Assembly: GCF_014841105.1 (NCBI RefSeq)
Contig: NZ_JACYWE010000003.1
Location: 55,290-119,289 of the forward strand
Direction: 5' to 3'
Length of the DNA stretch: 64,000 nt
Source: Lolliginicoccus lacisalsi
Lineage (GTDB): Bacteria; Actinomycetota; Actinomycetes; Mycobacteriales; Mycobacteriaceae
A model generated the notes under the pieces. The model had not been told where the DNA came from. It worked only from the letters and a program-made list of their open reading frames with translations, and did no database searches. The first letter of the stretch is position 1; every line of letters starts with the position of its first letter. The position numbers and the translations under genes are program-made. Positions 43,509 through 51,879 of the stretch are shown in pieces.

Positions 43509-45338
43509 GTGGGCCATTACCGCAGCAACGTGCGCGACCTCGAGTTCAACCTGTTCGAATCCCTCCGGCTCGGCGACGTGCTTGCCACCGGCACCTTCGG
43601 CGATCTCGACAGCGACACCGTCCGCGAGATCCTCACCGAGGCCGCGCGGCTCGCCGAGGGGCCCATCGCCGACCCGTTCGCTGATGCCGACCGCAACCCG
43701 CCCGTCTTCGACCCGGCCAGCCACAGCGTCGAGCTGCCCGCGAGCCTGGTCAAGGCCATCAAGACCTGGCACGAGGCCGAGTACTTCCGCATCGGCCTCG
43801 ACCCCGCGATCGGCGGCGAGCCCGCCCCCTCCATGCTCGGCTGGGCCATCAAGGAGCTCATCCTCGGCGCCCAGCCCACCGCCTACATGTACCTAGCCGG
43901 GCCCAAGGGAGCCGACATCTTCCACGGCATCGGCAACGAGCAGCAGAAGCACTGGGCGAAGCTCGCGGTGGACCGCAACTGGGGCGCCACCATGGTGCTG
44001 ACCGAGCCCGATGCCGGCTCGGACGTGGGCTCGGGCCGCACCAAGGCCACCGAGCAGCCCGACGGCACCTGGCACATCGACGGGGTCAAGCGCTTCATCA
44101 CCCCCGCCGACTCCGGTGACCTCTTCGAGAACATCATGCACATGGTGCTCGCCCGGCCCGAAGGCGCGGGACCCGGCACCAAGGGCCTCTCCCTGTTCCT
44201 CGTGCCCAAGTACCACTTCGACCCCGAGACCGGCGAGCCCGGCGAGCGCAACGGCGTCTTCGTCACCGGCGTCGAGCACAAGATGGGCATCAAGGCGTCC
44301 GCCACCTGCGAGCTGACGTTCGGCCAGCACGGCACCCCGGCCGTCGGCTGGCTCGTCGGCGACGTGCACGACGGCATCGCCCAGATGTTCCGCGTCATCG
44401 AGGAAGCCCGCATGATGGTCGGCACCAAGGCCATCGCGACGCTATCCACGGGCTACCTCAATGCCCTTGACTACGCCAAGCAGCGCGAGCAGGGCGCCGA
44501 CATGACCCAGATGACCAACAAGGACGCCCCGCGCGTCACCATCACCCACCACCCCGACGTGCGCCGTTCGCTGATGCTGCAGAAGTGCTACGCCGAGGGC
44601 CTGCGCGCCGTGTACCTCTACACCGCCGCGCACCAGGACCCCGCCGTCGCCGCGATCGTCTCCGGCGCCGACGAGCAGATGGCCGCGCGGGTCAACGACT
44701 TCCTCCTGCCCATCGTCAAGGGCGTCGGCTCCGAGCGGGCCTACCAGTTGCTCTCCGAGTCGCTGCAGGTGCTCGGCGGCTCCGGATTCCTGCAGGACTA
44801 CCCCGTCGAGCAGTACATCCGCGACGCCAAGATCGACTCCCTCTACGAGGGCACCACCGCCATCCAGTCGCAGGACTTCTTCTTCCGCAAGATCGCCCGC
44901 GACCAAGGCGTCGCCATCGGTCACATCGCCGGCCAGATCGCCGCGTTCGTCGATAGCCCCGATGCCGACGAGCGCCTCGCTGAAGGCCGCGAACGCTTGC
45001 GCGCCGCGCTCGAGGATGTGCAGGCCATCCTCGGCGTCATGTTCGGGCACCTCATGGGAGCCAAGGACGAGCCCGCCAACCTCTACACCATCGGCCTCGG
45101 CTCGGTGCGGCTGCTCATGGCCGTCGGCGACCTCATCATCGGCTGGCAACTGCTCCGCCACGCCGAGATCGCCCACGCCGCCATCGATGCCGGTGCGCGC
45201 GATACAGCGTTCTACGAGGGCAAGATCGCCAGCGCGCGATTCTTCGCCGCCAATGTCCTCCCGATGATCTCCGCCACCCGCTCGGTGCTCGCGAGTCTCG
45301 ACAGCACGATCATGGAGCTCGACGAGGCCGCTTTCTAG
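43509..45338 (+). CDS. fadE5: Acyl-CoA dehydrogenase, FadE5 type
   Basis: FAD enzyme of fatty acid beta-oxidation. The 609 residues match mycobacterial FadE5 (about 611) almost end to end: [96 protein letters not shown], and the C-terminal [12 protein letters not shown] 43509 has AAGGA at good spacing and gives the family start; the frame from 43470 adds 13 unsupported residues. It is divergent from the exporter operon. Confidence 0.95.
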   Translation: MGHYRSNVRDLEFNLFESLRLGDVLATGTFGDLDSDTVREILTEAARLAEGPIADPFADADRNPPVFDPASHSVELPASLVKAIKTWHEAEYFRIGLDPAIGGEPAPSMLGWAIKELILGAQPTAYMYLAGPKGADIFHGIGNEQQKHWAKLAVDRNWGATMVLTEPDAGSDVGSGRTKATEQPDGTWHIDGVKRFITPADSGDLFENIMHMVLARPEGAGPGTKGLSLFLVPKYHFDPETGEPGERNGVFVTGVEHKMGIKASATCELTFGQHGTPAVGWLVGDVHDGIAQMFRVIEEARMMVGTKAIATLSTGYLNALDYAKQREQGADMTQMTNKDAPRVTITHHPDVRRSLMLQKCYAEGLRAVYLYTAAHQDPAVAAIVSGADEQMAARVNDFLLPIVKGVGSERAYQLLSESLQVLGGSGFLQDYPVEQYIRDAKIDSLYEGTTAIQSQDFFFRKIARDQGVAIGHIAGQIAAFVDSPDADERLAEGRERLRAALEDVQAILGVMFGHLMGAKDEPANLYTIGLGSVRLLMAVGDLIIGWQLLRHAEIAHAAIDAGARDTAFYEGKIASARFFAANVLPMISATRSVLASLDSTIMELDEAAF

Positions 45339-45350
45339 CTCTCTGGCGCT

Positions 45351-45410
45351 GCCCTTGACGCCCCCGCCCTCGACGCCGCCGCCCTCGACGCCGCTGCCCT
45401 CGACGCCCCT
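45351..45410. repeat. Four 15-bp tandem repeats between convergent genes
   Basis: Four units of GCCCTCGACGCCGCC type (the first GCCCTTGACGCCCCC) fill the space between the fadE5 stop and the nitrobindin stop. A short microsatellite-like array of unknown role. Confidence 0.85.
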
Positions 45411-45414
45411 GGGC

Positions 45415-45882
45415 CTAGCCGCGCGCGTACTCCGCGTGCAGGTGATGGGTCAGGGGCGTCTCGGCGTGCGCCATCCACATGTCGAACACCAGTCGATCGC
45501 CCTCGAGCACTAGCTTGCGGCGTACATCGTGCACGGGCTTGGCCTCGACCGACCGCTCGATGCGGACCGGATGGAACTCCAGCACGCCGCCGTGCCAGCG
45601 CGTCGCATGGATCTCGGTGAATCCGGTCGGCTGGCTCAGCAACCACTCGATGCTGCCCGAGGTGGTGCGACGGAGATAGCCGCACTCGGTGTGCATGGGT
45701 TGCTCGGTCCGCAGGTTCCAGGTGCGGGAGCGATAGAACAGGAACGGCTTGCCCGAGGGGGCAAGCTCGATCTCCTCGCGATAGTCGAACTCCTCGATGG
45801 TGGGGTAGTGGCCATGGCCGGTGCCATGCCATGTCCCGGCGAGGGCGGCGAGCTCGTGCAGCGGATCGGTGGGGCTGGTCAT
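45415..45882 (-). CDS. Nitrobindin / THAP4-like heme-binding beta-barrel protein
   Basis: A 155-residue beta-barrel protein of the DUF1794 family. Signature LAGTWHGTGHGHYPTIEEFDYREEIEL opens the domain, and the C-terminal THHLHAEYARG includes the histidine position that binds heme in relatives. Family members bind ferric heme and can isomerise peroxynitrite to nitrate. GGGAG before ATG 45882 is a clear ribosome site; the upstream extension to 46089 covers the palindrome region and is excluded. Confidence 0.88.
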   Translation of the reverse strand: MTSPTDPLHELAALAGTWHGTGHGHYPTIEEFDYREEIELAPSGKPFLFYRSRTWNLRTEQPMHTECGYLRRTTSGSIEWLLSQPTGFTEIHATRWHGGVLEFHPVRIERSVEAKPVHDVRRKLVLEGDRLVFDMWMAHAETPLTHHLHAEYARG

Positions 45883-46017
45883 CTTCGTCTCCCTGGGGCT
45901 GTTCGGGGCTTGCCTCGAGGGTATCGACAGCGCCGGGCGCCGCGGGTGGTGCGGGCCAACTCGGCGTGGTGCGGGCTGGCTGGGCCCGGTTCGTCCCGCG
46001 AGAGTGCGATTTCGGCC

Positions 46018-46078
46018 CGGGAGAGTGCGAAAAGCGACAGGTCCCGCGAGAAATCGTGTCGTTTTTCGCGCTCTCCCG
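46018..46078. repeat. Palindrome family II, copy d
   Basis: Left arm GGGAGAGTGCGAAAAGCGACA-type (46018-46040) pairs with GTGTCGTTTTTCGCGCTCTCCCG-type right arm (46056-46078). Just before it, GCGAGAGTGCGATTTCGGCCCG repeats the left-arm start, suggesting a partial duplication of one arm. Confidence 0.85.
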
Positions 46079-46172
46079 GCGCTAGGCACCCCCCGGGGCG
46101 CTAGGCACCCCGGCTAGGCACTCGCGCTAGGCACCCCGGCTAGGCACTCGCGCTAGGCACCCGCGCGAGGCA
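46079..46172. repeat. Tandem array of GCTAGGCAC units
   Basis: A 26-bp unit starting GCGCTAGGCACCCCGG is repeated exactly at 46098-46123 and 46124-46149, with partial units on both sides (46079-46094 and from 46150). It directly abuts the family II palindrome, so the two may have arisen together. Confidence 0.85.
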
Positions 46173-46188
46173 GAGCCCCCGATAACCC

Positions 46189-47562
46189 CTACACCGAGAG
46201 AACGTGCTCGGCATAGCGGGCGACGGCGAGCACGAGGTCGTCGGAGTGGCGGGGCCCGATGATCTGCAGGCCTACGGGCAGCCCGGCCTTGGTGGTGCCG
46301 ACCGGGATGCTGATGGCGGGCTGCTGGGTCATGTTGAACGGGTAGCTGAACTGGGTCCATTGCGGCCAGGACTTCAGCCCGCTGTCGGGCGGCACGTCGT
46401 GGCCGGCCTCGAACGCGGTGATCGGCATGGTGGGGGTGATGAGCAGGTTGTGGATGTTGTGGAAGTTGCCCATGATGATGCCGAGCTGGGCGGCGACGCC
46501 GCGTGCCTCGAGGTACTCGACGGCGCTGTAGCTGTTGCCAGCGTCCCAGACCTTGCCGAGCTCGGGGTCGACCTTCTCGCGCGATCCCTCGGGGAACCCG
46601 GCAAGCAAGGCGGCGGCGCCGGCGGCCCAGAGCAGCTCGAACGCCTCGAGCGGGTCGCTGAATCCGGGGTCGGCCTCGGTGACCGGCAGCCCGGCCTCGT
46701 CGAGCTGGCGCACGGCCGCGTCGACGATGGCGGCCACCTCGGGATCGACGGTGACGTAGCCGAGGTTCTTGGAGTAGGCGACACCGAGCCCGCGCACGTC
46801 GCGGTTCATCTGTCCCCGATAGGTGGTGAAGGTGGGCCCGAGGTAGGTGGGGTCGCGGGGGTCGGGCAGCGACAGGATGTCCATGAGCAGCGCGGTGTCC
46901 TCGACCGTGCGGGTCATGGGGCCGCCGTGGGCGAGCGGGCCGAACGGGCTCGCGGGGAACATGGGGATGCGCCCGTGGGTGGGCTTGAATCCGACGATGC
47001 CGCAGAACGAGGCGGGGATGCGGATGCTCCCCCCGCCATCGGTGCCGACGGAGCAGGGGCCGAGGCCCGCGGCGACCGCGGCGGCGCTGCCACCGGAGGA
47101 GCCTCCCGCTGTCTTGCTCGGGTCGGCGGGGTTACGGGTGATGCCGGTCAGGGGGCTGTCGGTGGTGGCCTTCCAGGCGATCTCAGGCGTGGTGGTCTTG
47201 CCGACGAAGACCATGCCGTCCTCGCGCAGGCGCGCGGTGATGGGGCTGTCGATGGTCCATTCCTGCGCGGGGTCGATGCACTGCGAGCCGCGCAGCGTGG
47301 GCCAGCCCTTGGTCAGGAAGATGTCCTTGATGGAGATGGGCACGCCGTCGAGGAGTCCCTTGACGTGGCCGCGGCGGTACCGCTCCTCGGCCTGCTTGGC
47401 CTGCTTGAGGGCACGCTCGCTATCGACGAGGCAGAACGAGTTGATCTCGGGATCACGTTCGTCGATGGCGTCGAGCACTGCCTGGGTGGCCTCCACGGGG
47501 GAGAGCGCGCCCGCGGTGTAAGCGGTGACAAGCTCGGTGGCGGTCAGCTCTGTGGGGTTCAT
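46189..47562 (-). CDS. Amidase signature family hydrolase
   Basis: A 457-residue amidase with the full Ser-cisSer-Lys triad: Lys79 (ISIKDIF), Ser155 (TAGGSSGGSAAAVAAG) and Ser179 (GTDGGGSIRIPASFCG). It would hydrolyse a carboxamide to acid plus ammonia. It is downstream of the 2-hydroxyacid dehydrogenase with only nine bases between them, so the two form an operon. Context suggests that it feeds a small carboxylic acid or its amide into the pathway of that locus. Confidence 0.88.
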   Translation of the reverse strand: MNPTELTATELVTAYTAGALSPVEATQAVLDAIDERDPEINSFCLVDSERALKQAKQAEERYRRGHVKGLLDGVPISIKDIFLTKGWPTLRGSQCIDPAQEWTIDSPITARLREDGMVFVGKTTTPEIAWKATTDSPLTGITRNPADPSKTAGGSSGGSAAAVAAGLGPCSVGTDGGGSIRIPASFCGIVGFKPTHGRIPMFPASPFGPLAHGGPMTRTVEDTALLMDILSLPDPRDPTYLGPTFTTYRGQMNRDVRGLGVAYSKNLGYVTVDPEVAAIVDAAVRQLDEAGLPVTEADPGFSDPLEAFELLWAAGAAALLAGFPEGSREKVDPELGKVWDAGNSYSAVEYLEARGVAAQLGIIMGNFHNIHNLLITPTMPITAFEAGHDVPPDSGLKSWPQWTQFSYPFNMTQQPAISIPVGTTKAGLPVGLQIIGPRHSDDLVLAVARYAEHVLSV

Positions 47563-47571
47563 GGGTGCTCC

Positions 47572-48543
47572 TTAGCCCGGGACGTAACCACGATCTTTGT
47601 CAACGATATTGAGAAGCTCGGTGCCGCGCCGCCAGCGCTGGAAGTTCTCGATGAACAGGCTGGTGAGGTCATCGCGCCAGCCGACGACATCGCCGGCGTT
47701 GTGCGGGGTGATCATGACGTTGCCGAGCCCCCAGAGCGGGTGGTCGGGGGGTGGCGGCTCGGGGTCGATGACGTCGAGGGCCGCCCCGGCGATGGTGCCG
47801 TCGCGCAGCGCGGCGACGAGGTCGTCGGTGACGGTGAGGTCGCCGCGGCCAACGTTGATGAAGCGGGCGGTCGGCTTCATCGCGGCGAACATCTCCGCGT
47901 TGAACATGTGCCGGGTCTGCGGGGTGCTTGGCGCGATGGAGACGACGTAGTCGGCGGTGGCGAGCGCGGCGGGGAGGTCCTCCTGGGCGATGATGGTGCC
48001 GAGGTCGGGGTCGTTGTCGCGGGCGCGGCGCCCGGAGCCTGTGACCTTCATCCCAGCGGCGCGCAGGAGGCGGCCGATCGCGCGCCCGATGGGCCCGGTG
48101 CCGACGACGATGACGTGCTTGCCGGCGATGCGCTCGGACTCGCGGTGCTGCCACTCGCGCTCCTGCTGCAACCGCAGGGAGCGGGGGAAGTCCTTGGCGA
48201 AGGAGAGGATCTGCCCGAGCACGTACTCCGCGATGTGGGGATCGAAGATGCCGCGCGAGTTGGTGACGACGACGTTGCTGGCAGAGAGCTCGTCGAACAT
48301 GAATCGCTCGACGCCGGCGGAGGCGATGTGGATCCACTCGAGGTCGTCGGAGTGGGGCCAGGCGTCGGGCACGGCGTGGCTGAAGAAGTCGTAGGCGAAG
48401 AGGACGCGCGCGCCGGGCAGTGTCTCGGGCAGTTGCTCGGCGGTGGAGTAGCGGAGGGTGGCGTGCTCGCGGACGGGGGCGAGGAGGTCCTCGTCGGGCC
48501 GGGCGTCGCCGTGGAGGACCGTGATGATGGGGTTCTCGGTCAC
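47572..48543 (-). CDS. D-isomer-specific 2-hydroxyacid dehydrogenase
   Basis: A 323-residue NAD(P)-dependent dehydrogenase. Rossmann motif GTGPIGRAIGR (148-158), catalytic Arg in NVGRGDL, Glu in DVIDPEPPPPDHPLW and His in TPHNAGDVVG. The His is followed by NAGD instead of the usual x-A/S-G. GTG 48543 is chosen because a TTGACA-N17-TACGGT promoter on this strand would start transcription at that very codon, giving a leaderless message and explaining the missing ribosome site. Substrate unknown; the neighbours point to small dicarboxylic acids. Confidence 0.85.
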   Translation of the reverse strand: MTENPIITVLHGDARPDEDLLAPVREHATLRYSTAEQLPETLPGARVLFAYDFFSHAVPDAWPHSDDLEWIHIASAGVERFMFDELSASNVVVTNSRGIFDPHIAEYVLGQILSFAKDFPRSLRLQQEREWQHRESERIAGKHVIVVGTGPIGRAIGRLLRAAGMKVTGSGRRARDNDPDLGTIIAQEDLPAALATADYVVSIAPSTPQTRHMFNAEMFAAMKPTARFINVGRGDLTVTDDLVAALRDGTIAGAALDVIDPEPPPPDHPLWGLGNVMITPHNAGDVVGWRDDLTSLFIENFQRWRRGTELLNIVDKDRGYVPG

Positions 48544-48544
48544 G

Positions 48545-48582
48545 TTGACACCGTATGAGGCACTCGTATGATTGTCAACAAT
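48545..48582. promoter_or_regulatory. Back-to-back promoters sharing one GntR operator
   Basis: Forward promoter: TTGACA (48545-48550), 16-base spacer, TATGAT (48567-48572). Operator: ATTGTCAACAAT (48571-48582), which overlaps the -10 box and start point. On the reverse strand the operator itself contains TTGACA (48573-48578), 17 bases from TACGGT, which directs the dehydrogenase. One bound repressor would silence both directions. The same 12-mer is in the gabD region. Confidence 0.7.
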
Positions 48583-48628
48583 CTGCTTAAATGCCAGAAG
48601 GAACACTCACGACTGAAGGCGAGGGCCC

Positions 48629-49381
48629 GTGTTGGAACTCAACCTCCCCGACTTCGAAGGCCCCATCGCGCAGCGCGGGGTCGGGATCATCGCGCCCTTC
48701 GACATGGCCCTCGAGCGCGAGCTGTGGCGCTGGCTGCCACTCGAGGTCAGTCTCCACCAGGCCCGCACGCCCTACGAGGACGTCGAGGTCAGCTGCGCCA
48801 TGGCCGAGCTCGTCTCCGACACCAAGCTCATCAAGGCCGCCACGCGCGACATCATGCACGTCGAGCCCGAGGTCGTCGCCTACATGTGCACCTCCGGCAG
48901 CTTCGTCAACGGCGTCGCCCACGAGAAAGCGCTCCGCGAGGCAATGATCGAGGCCGGGGCCCCTGACGCGATCACCACCAGCGGTGCCCTCGCCGAAGCG
49001 CTCGAGCACCTCGACCTGCGCCGCATCTCCGTCATCACCCCCTATGACGCCCCGCTCACCGAGCGGCTCCACGACTTCCTCGGCGAGCTCGGCGTCGAGG
49101 TCCTCAAGTCCGACCACCTCGGCCTCGGCGGTGGCATCTGGAAGGTCAACTACCGCACCATCGCCGAGCGCATCGTGGCAGCAGACACTCCCGAGTCCGA
49201 GGCCATCTTCGTCAGTTGCACCAACCTGCCCACCTACGACCTCATCGAGCCGCTCGAGACCCTCCTCAACAAGCCCATCCTCACCGCCAACCAGCTCTCC
49301 ATGTGGGCCTGCCTCGGCCACATGAAGCTGCCCATGATGGGGCCCGGCAAATGGCTCCGCGACGTATTCCAGGGAGAGTGA
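48629..49381 (+). CDS. Maleate isomerase / arylmalonate decarboxylase-like protein, copy A
   Basis: A 250-residue Asp/Glu-racemase superfamily protein. The two catalytic cysteines of the maleate isomerase group are present: Cys87 in YMCTSGSFVNG and Cys197 in FVSCTNLPTYD. Such enzymes isomerise maleate to fumarate or decarboxylate malonates through a cysteine enolate. GTG 48629 is preceded by GAGGG. The next gene, a divergent paralogue, begins immediately after its stop. Confidence 0.85.
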   Translation: MLELNLPDFEGPIAQRGVGIIAPFDMALERELWRWLPLEVSLHQARTPYEDVEVSCAMAELVSDTKLIKAATRDIMHVEPEVVAYMCTSGSFVNGVAHEKALREAMIEAGAPDAITTSGALAEALEHLDLRRISVITPYDAPLTERLHDFLGELGVEVLKSDHLGLGGGIWKVNYRTIAERIVAADTPESEAIFVSCTNLPTYDLIEPLETLLNKPILTANQLSMWACLGHMKLPMMGPGKWLRDVFQGE

Positions 49382-50143
49382 ATGAGCACCACCACCGCCA
49401 CCGCGCTCGGCTTCATCTACCCCGACCACGCCGCCGAGGACGACTACCCGCTCGCCGAGCGCCTGCTCCGGGAGGCCGGCACCGATGTCACGCTGCGGGT
49501 CGAGCACATCTACGGCACCGATCTGCATGCCGTGCCGGAGCTGCTCGATCTCGGTAGCCCCGACAAGCTCGCGCACGGTGCCAGCCTGCTGGCCAGCTCC
49601 CATCCCGCCGCGGTCATCTGGGCCTGCACCTCCGGCAGCTTCGTCTACGGAACCGGCGGTGCTCCCGGCCAGGTCGAGGGCCTTGCCGAGGCTGCGGGCA
49701 CGGCTGCTTCCTCCACGAGCTACGCGTTCGTGCACGCCGCCCAGTCGCTCGGCATCACCAAGGTGGCCGTCGCCGCGAGCTATCCCGACGATGTCGCCAG
49801 GCTGTTCGTCGAGTTCCTCGCCGCCGCGGGCATCGAGGTGGTGCGCATGTCCAGCGCAGGTATCGATACCGCCGCCGAGGTTGGTACCCTCGCCCCCGAC
49901 CAGGTCCTGGATCTCGCGACATCCAACGACCACGCCGATGCCCAGGCCCTGCTGATCCCGGACACGGCGATGCACACCATCGGAGGGCTGCCCCGGCTCG
50001 AATCCACGCTCGGCAAGCCTGTGCTCACCGCCAACCAGGTGACCATCTGGGAGGCGCTGCGCCTGGCCGGCATCACGGCAGTCCAGCCCGCGCTCGGAAC
50101 GCTGTTCCAGGAAAGGCCCCACCATGACGATGTTCGATCTTGA
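49382..50143 (+). CDS. Maleate isomerase-like protein, copy B, lacking the second catalytic cysteine
   Basis: A 253-residue relative of copy A with Cys82 in WACTSGSFVYG, but at the second cysteine position the sequence is IPDTAMHT, so Asp194 replaces Cys. It could therefore not use the two-cysteine racemase mechanism; it may be a decarboxylase, or a partner subunit of copy A. ATG follows the copy A stop at once. Its 3' end overlaps the GntR gene by 20 bases. Confidence 0.8.
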   Translation: MSTTTATALGFIYPDHAAEDDYPLAERLLREAGTDVTLRVEHIYGTDLHAVPELLDLGSPDKLAHGASLLASSHPAAVIWACTSGSFVYGTGGAPGQVEGLAEAAGTAASSTSYAFVHAAQSLGITKVAVAASYPDDVARLFVEFLAAAGIEVVRMSSAGIDTAAEVGTLAPDQVLDLATSNDHADAQALLIPDTAMHTIGGLPRLESTLGKPVLTANQVTIWEALRLAGITAVQPALGTLFQERPHHDDVRS

Positions 50144-50807
50144 ACCCGTCGCCCGGCAATCCACTGCGGAACTGATCGCCGACCGGCTCCGTATCGCGAT
50201 CATGCGGGGCGCGCTCGCCCCGGGCGCGCAACTCGGCGAGACGGATCTCGCGGCGAAGTTCGACGTCTCCCGCGGGCCTGTCCGCGAGGCCATGCAGCGG
50301 CTCGTGTCCGAGGGGCTGCTGCACAGCATCCGCCATCGCGGCATCTTTGTCATCGAGCTGACGATGGACGATATCGAGGACGTGTACTTCGCGCGCGCGG
50401 CCATCGAGCGGGGCGCGCTGTGCCGCATCCTCGATGGCAGGCGCGAGGCGACCCACGCCGCGCTGGGCCCGGCCGTGGAGATGATGCTTGCGGCCGCGGA
50501 CCGGGGCGATGCGGCGGGCGTATCGGATGCGGACCAGCCGTATCACGAGGTGTTGGTGCAGAGCTCGGCGAGCCCGCGGCTCGTGCGCGCGGCCCGTACG
50601 TTGCTCATCGAGACCCGCATGTGCCTGGGGGCCCTGCAAACCACCTATGAGGATGTGCACGAGCAGGTCGCCGAGCACGCTGCCCTGCGCGACGCCATCG
50701 GTTCCGGTCCGGGTGAGATCGCCTACCGGCTGCTCGCCGATCACATGGAGGACGCCGTGGCGCGGCTGCGCGTCCAGCGGGCCAGCGTCAGCGGGACGTC
50801 GGCATAG
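50124..50807 (+). CDS. GntR family regulator, FadR/FCD subfamily
   Basis: A 227-residue regulator: winged HTH at residues 12-76 (STAELIADRLRIAIMRGALAPGAQLGETDLAAKFDVSRGPVREAMQRLVSEGLL) and an all-helical FCD domain, ligand usually a small carboxylic acid. It is the third gene of the forward operon and starts within the end of copy B. The operators at 48571 and 36432 have the TTGT-N2-ACAA shape that this subfamily binds. Its stop region overlaps the convergent cutinase gene by 20 bases. Confidence 0.9.
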   Translation: MTMFDLEPVARQSTAELIADRLRIAIMRGALAPGAQLGETDLAAKFDVSRGPVREAMQRLVSEGLLHSIRHRGIFVIELTMDDIEDVYFARAAIERGALCRILDGRREATHAALGPAVEMMLAAADRGDAAGVSDADQPYHEVLVQSSASPRLVRAARTLLIETRMCLGALQTTYEDVHEQVAEHAALRDAIGSGPGEIAYRLLADHMEDAVARLRVQRASVSGTSA

Positions 50808-51813
50808 CCATGATGGCGGCGGCGCAGGCCGGGCCATCGAGGAAGACCTCTTCGCCGTCCTCTCCCGACGGGCAGCGCACCTGCACCTCGGGATCGACAT
50901 AGGCCTGGTGCCGGTCGAAGGGGGACAGGCCGTCGGCGCCGGTGACATTGGCGGCGTCGGCCGGGTCGCCGGAGGGGTCGCACACGCTATCGCCGGGAAT
51001 GCAGACCGAGATCACCCGCGGGTTCCGGTCCATCCAGCCGTCCTGCTCGAAGCCGCTGAGGGGAACCCTCCGGAAGATGCCCTCGCCGCGCTCCGCCCCA
51101 GCGGTGATCGCCGATTGCTCGGCGGACCGGCTGGGGTCGCCGAATAGCACGATCCGTGACACCTGATCGAACCAGCCGGTGCCGCGCTCCTCCTCGATCG
51201 CCAGGGCGGTGTTGATCACATCGGCGCCCTGCGAGACGCCCGACACCACGACGTCGGTGCCATCGTCGCCGCACGCCTCGTTGATCTGCTCGAGCGCGGC
51301 GAGCAGGTTCCGGGAGCCCTCATCCACCGAATCCCGGTACACCATCGGGTACAGCAGGAGTCCCTCGCCCACTCGCACGGCTGGATAGGTGATGCCCAGG
51401 CCAGCAGGCGCGGACGCGCCCGACTCCTCGCGGCTCGCGCTGAACTCCTCGAAGAACGCATGCACTGTCGGCCCCATGCCGAGGCCCTCGGTGCCGGGCG
51501 GGTACACAACGTCGTCGGAGCTTGCAGTCGAGTCCGCGTCGTTCGGTGGCTCGTTCGAGCCGCGTACCCCCAGCACGTAGGTATCGGCGCACGATTCGCC
51601 GATCATCTGGCCGATCTGCTGCCCGGTCGTCGTGGCGGCGCGGTCGCCATCGCTGGCCTGGTCCTCGCCGGTGGCTTGCGCGGTGGCGGAGGGGCTAGCG
51701 GCTATCAGTGCGCCCATGGCGAGAACGGCGGACCGCGTGGCGTAGCGCCGCAGCCGACCACGCGTCACCGTGGCCTCGGACCGCGGGCCGCGCCGATTCG
51801 TGACTAGGAGCAT
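50788..51813 (-). CDS. Secreted cutinase-family esterase
   Basis: A 341-residue exported alpha/beta hydrolase. A signal peptide (about residues 20-46, ATRSAVLAMGALIAASPSATA) precedes a Cut-type domain: nucleophile Ser194 in VVSGVSQGADV, Asp275 in CIPGDSVCD between paired Cys271/Cys278, and His302 in PFDRHQAYV. Mycobacterial relatives (Culp) cleave lipid esters. The N-terminus may instead begin at the later GTG that reads VTRGRLRR. An additional Cys near residue 75 may pair with one at 181. Confidence 0.9.
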   Translation of the reverse strand: MLLVTNRRGPRSEATVTRGRLRRYATRSAVLAMGALIAASPSATAQATGEDQASDGDRAATTTGQQIGQMIGESCADTYVLGVRGSNEPPNDADSTASSDDVVYPPGTEGLGMGPTVHAFFEEFSASREESGASAPAGLGITYPAVRVGEGLLLYPMVYRDSVDEGSRNLLAALEQINEACGDDGTDVVVSGVSQGADVINTALAIEEERGTGWFDQVSRIVLFGDPSRSAEQSAITAGAERGEGIFRRVPLSGFEQDGWMDRNPRVISVCIPGDSVCDPSGDPADAANVTGADGLSPFDRHQAYVDPEVQVRCPSGEDGEEVFLDGPACAAAIMAMPTSR

Positions 51814-51879
51814 TGCTCCTATTATCCCTGATTTCGCCGCGCAGACCCTGAGGGTTTTCGATGAATGACCTGTTCCGGG

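Larger units (their letters stand above)
45883..46188. other. Intergenic region with palindrome and tandem array
   Basis: About 306 bases without a gene between nitrobindin (its 5' side) and the amidase stop. It holds the family II palindrome at 46018-46078, a truncated half copy of it at about 45998-46020, and the tandem array at 46079-46172. Confidence 0.8.

Noticed and set aside
46018..46172. CRISPR array
   Set aside because: Repeats are contiguous without unique spacers, too few, and no cas genes are present. No CRISPR elsewhere in the window.
47590..47615. Third GntR operator (TTTGTCAACGATA) before the amidase gene
   Set aside because: It lies within the coding end of the dehydrogenase, matches only partly, and the two genes are nine bases apart in one operon.
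48587..50428. Open frame of 613 codons antisense to the isomerase pair
   Set aside because: Forward genes carry clear catalytic motifs, ribosome sites and tight spacing; the antisense frame shows none.
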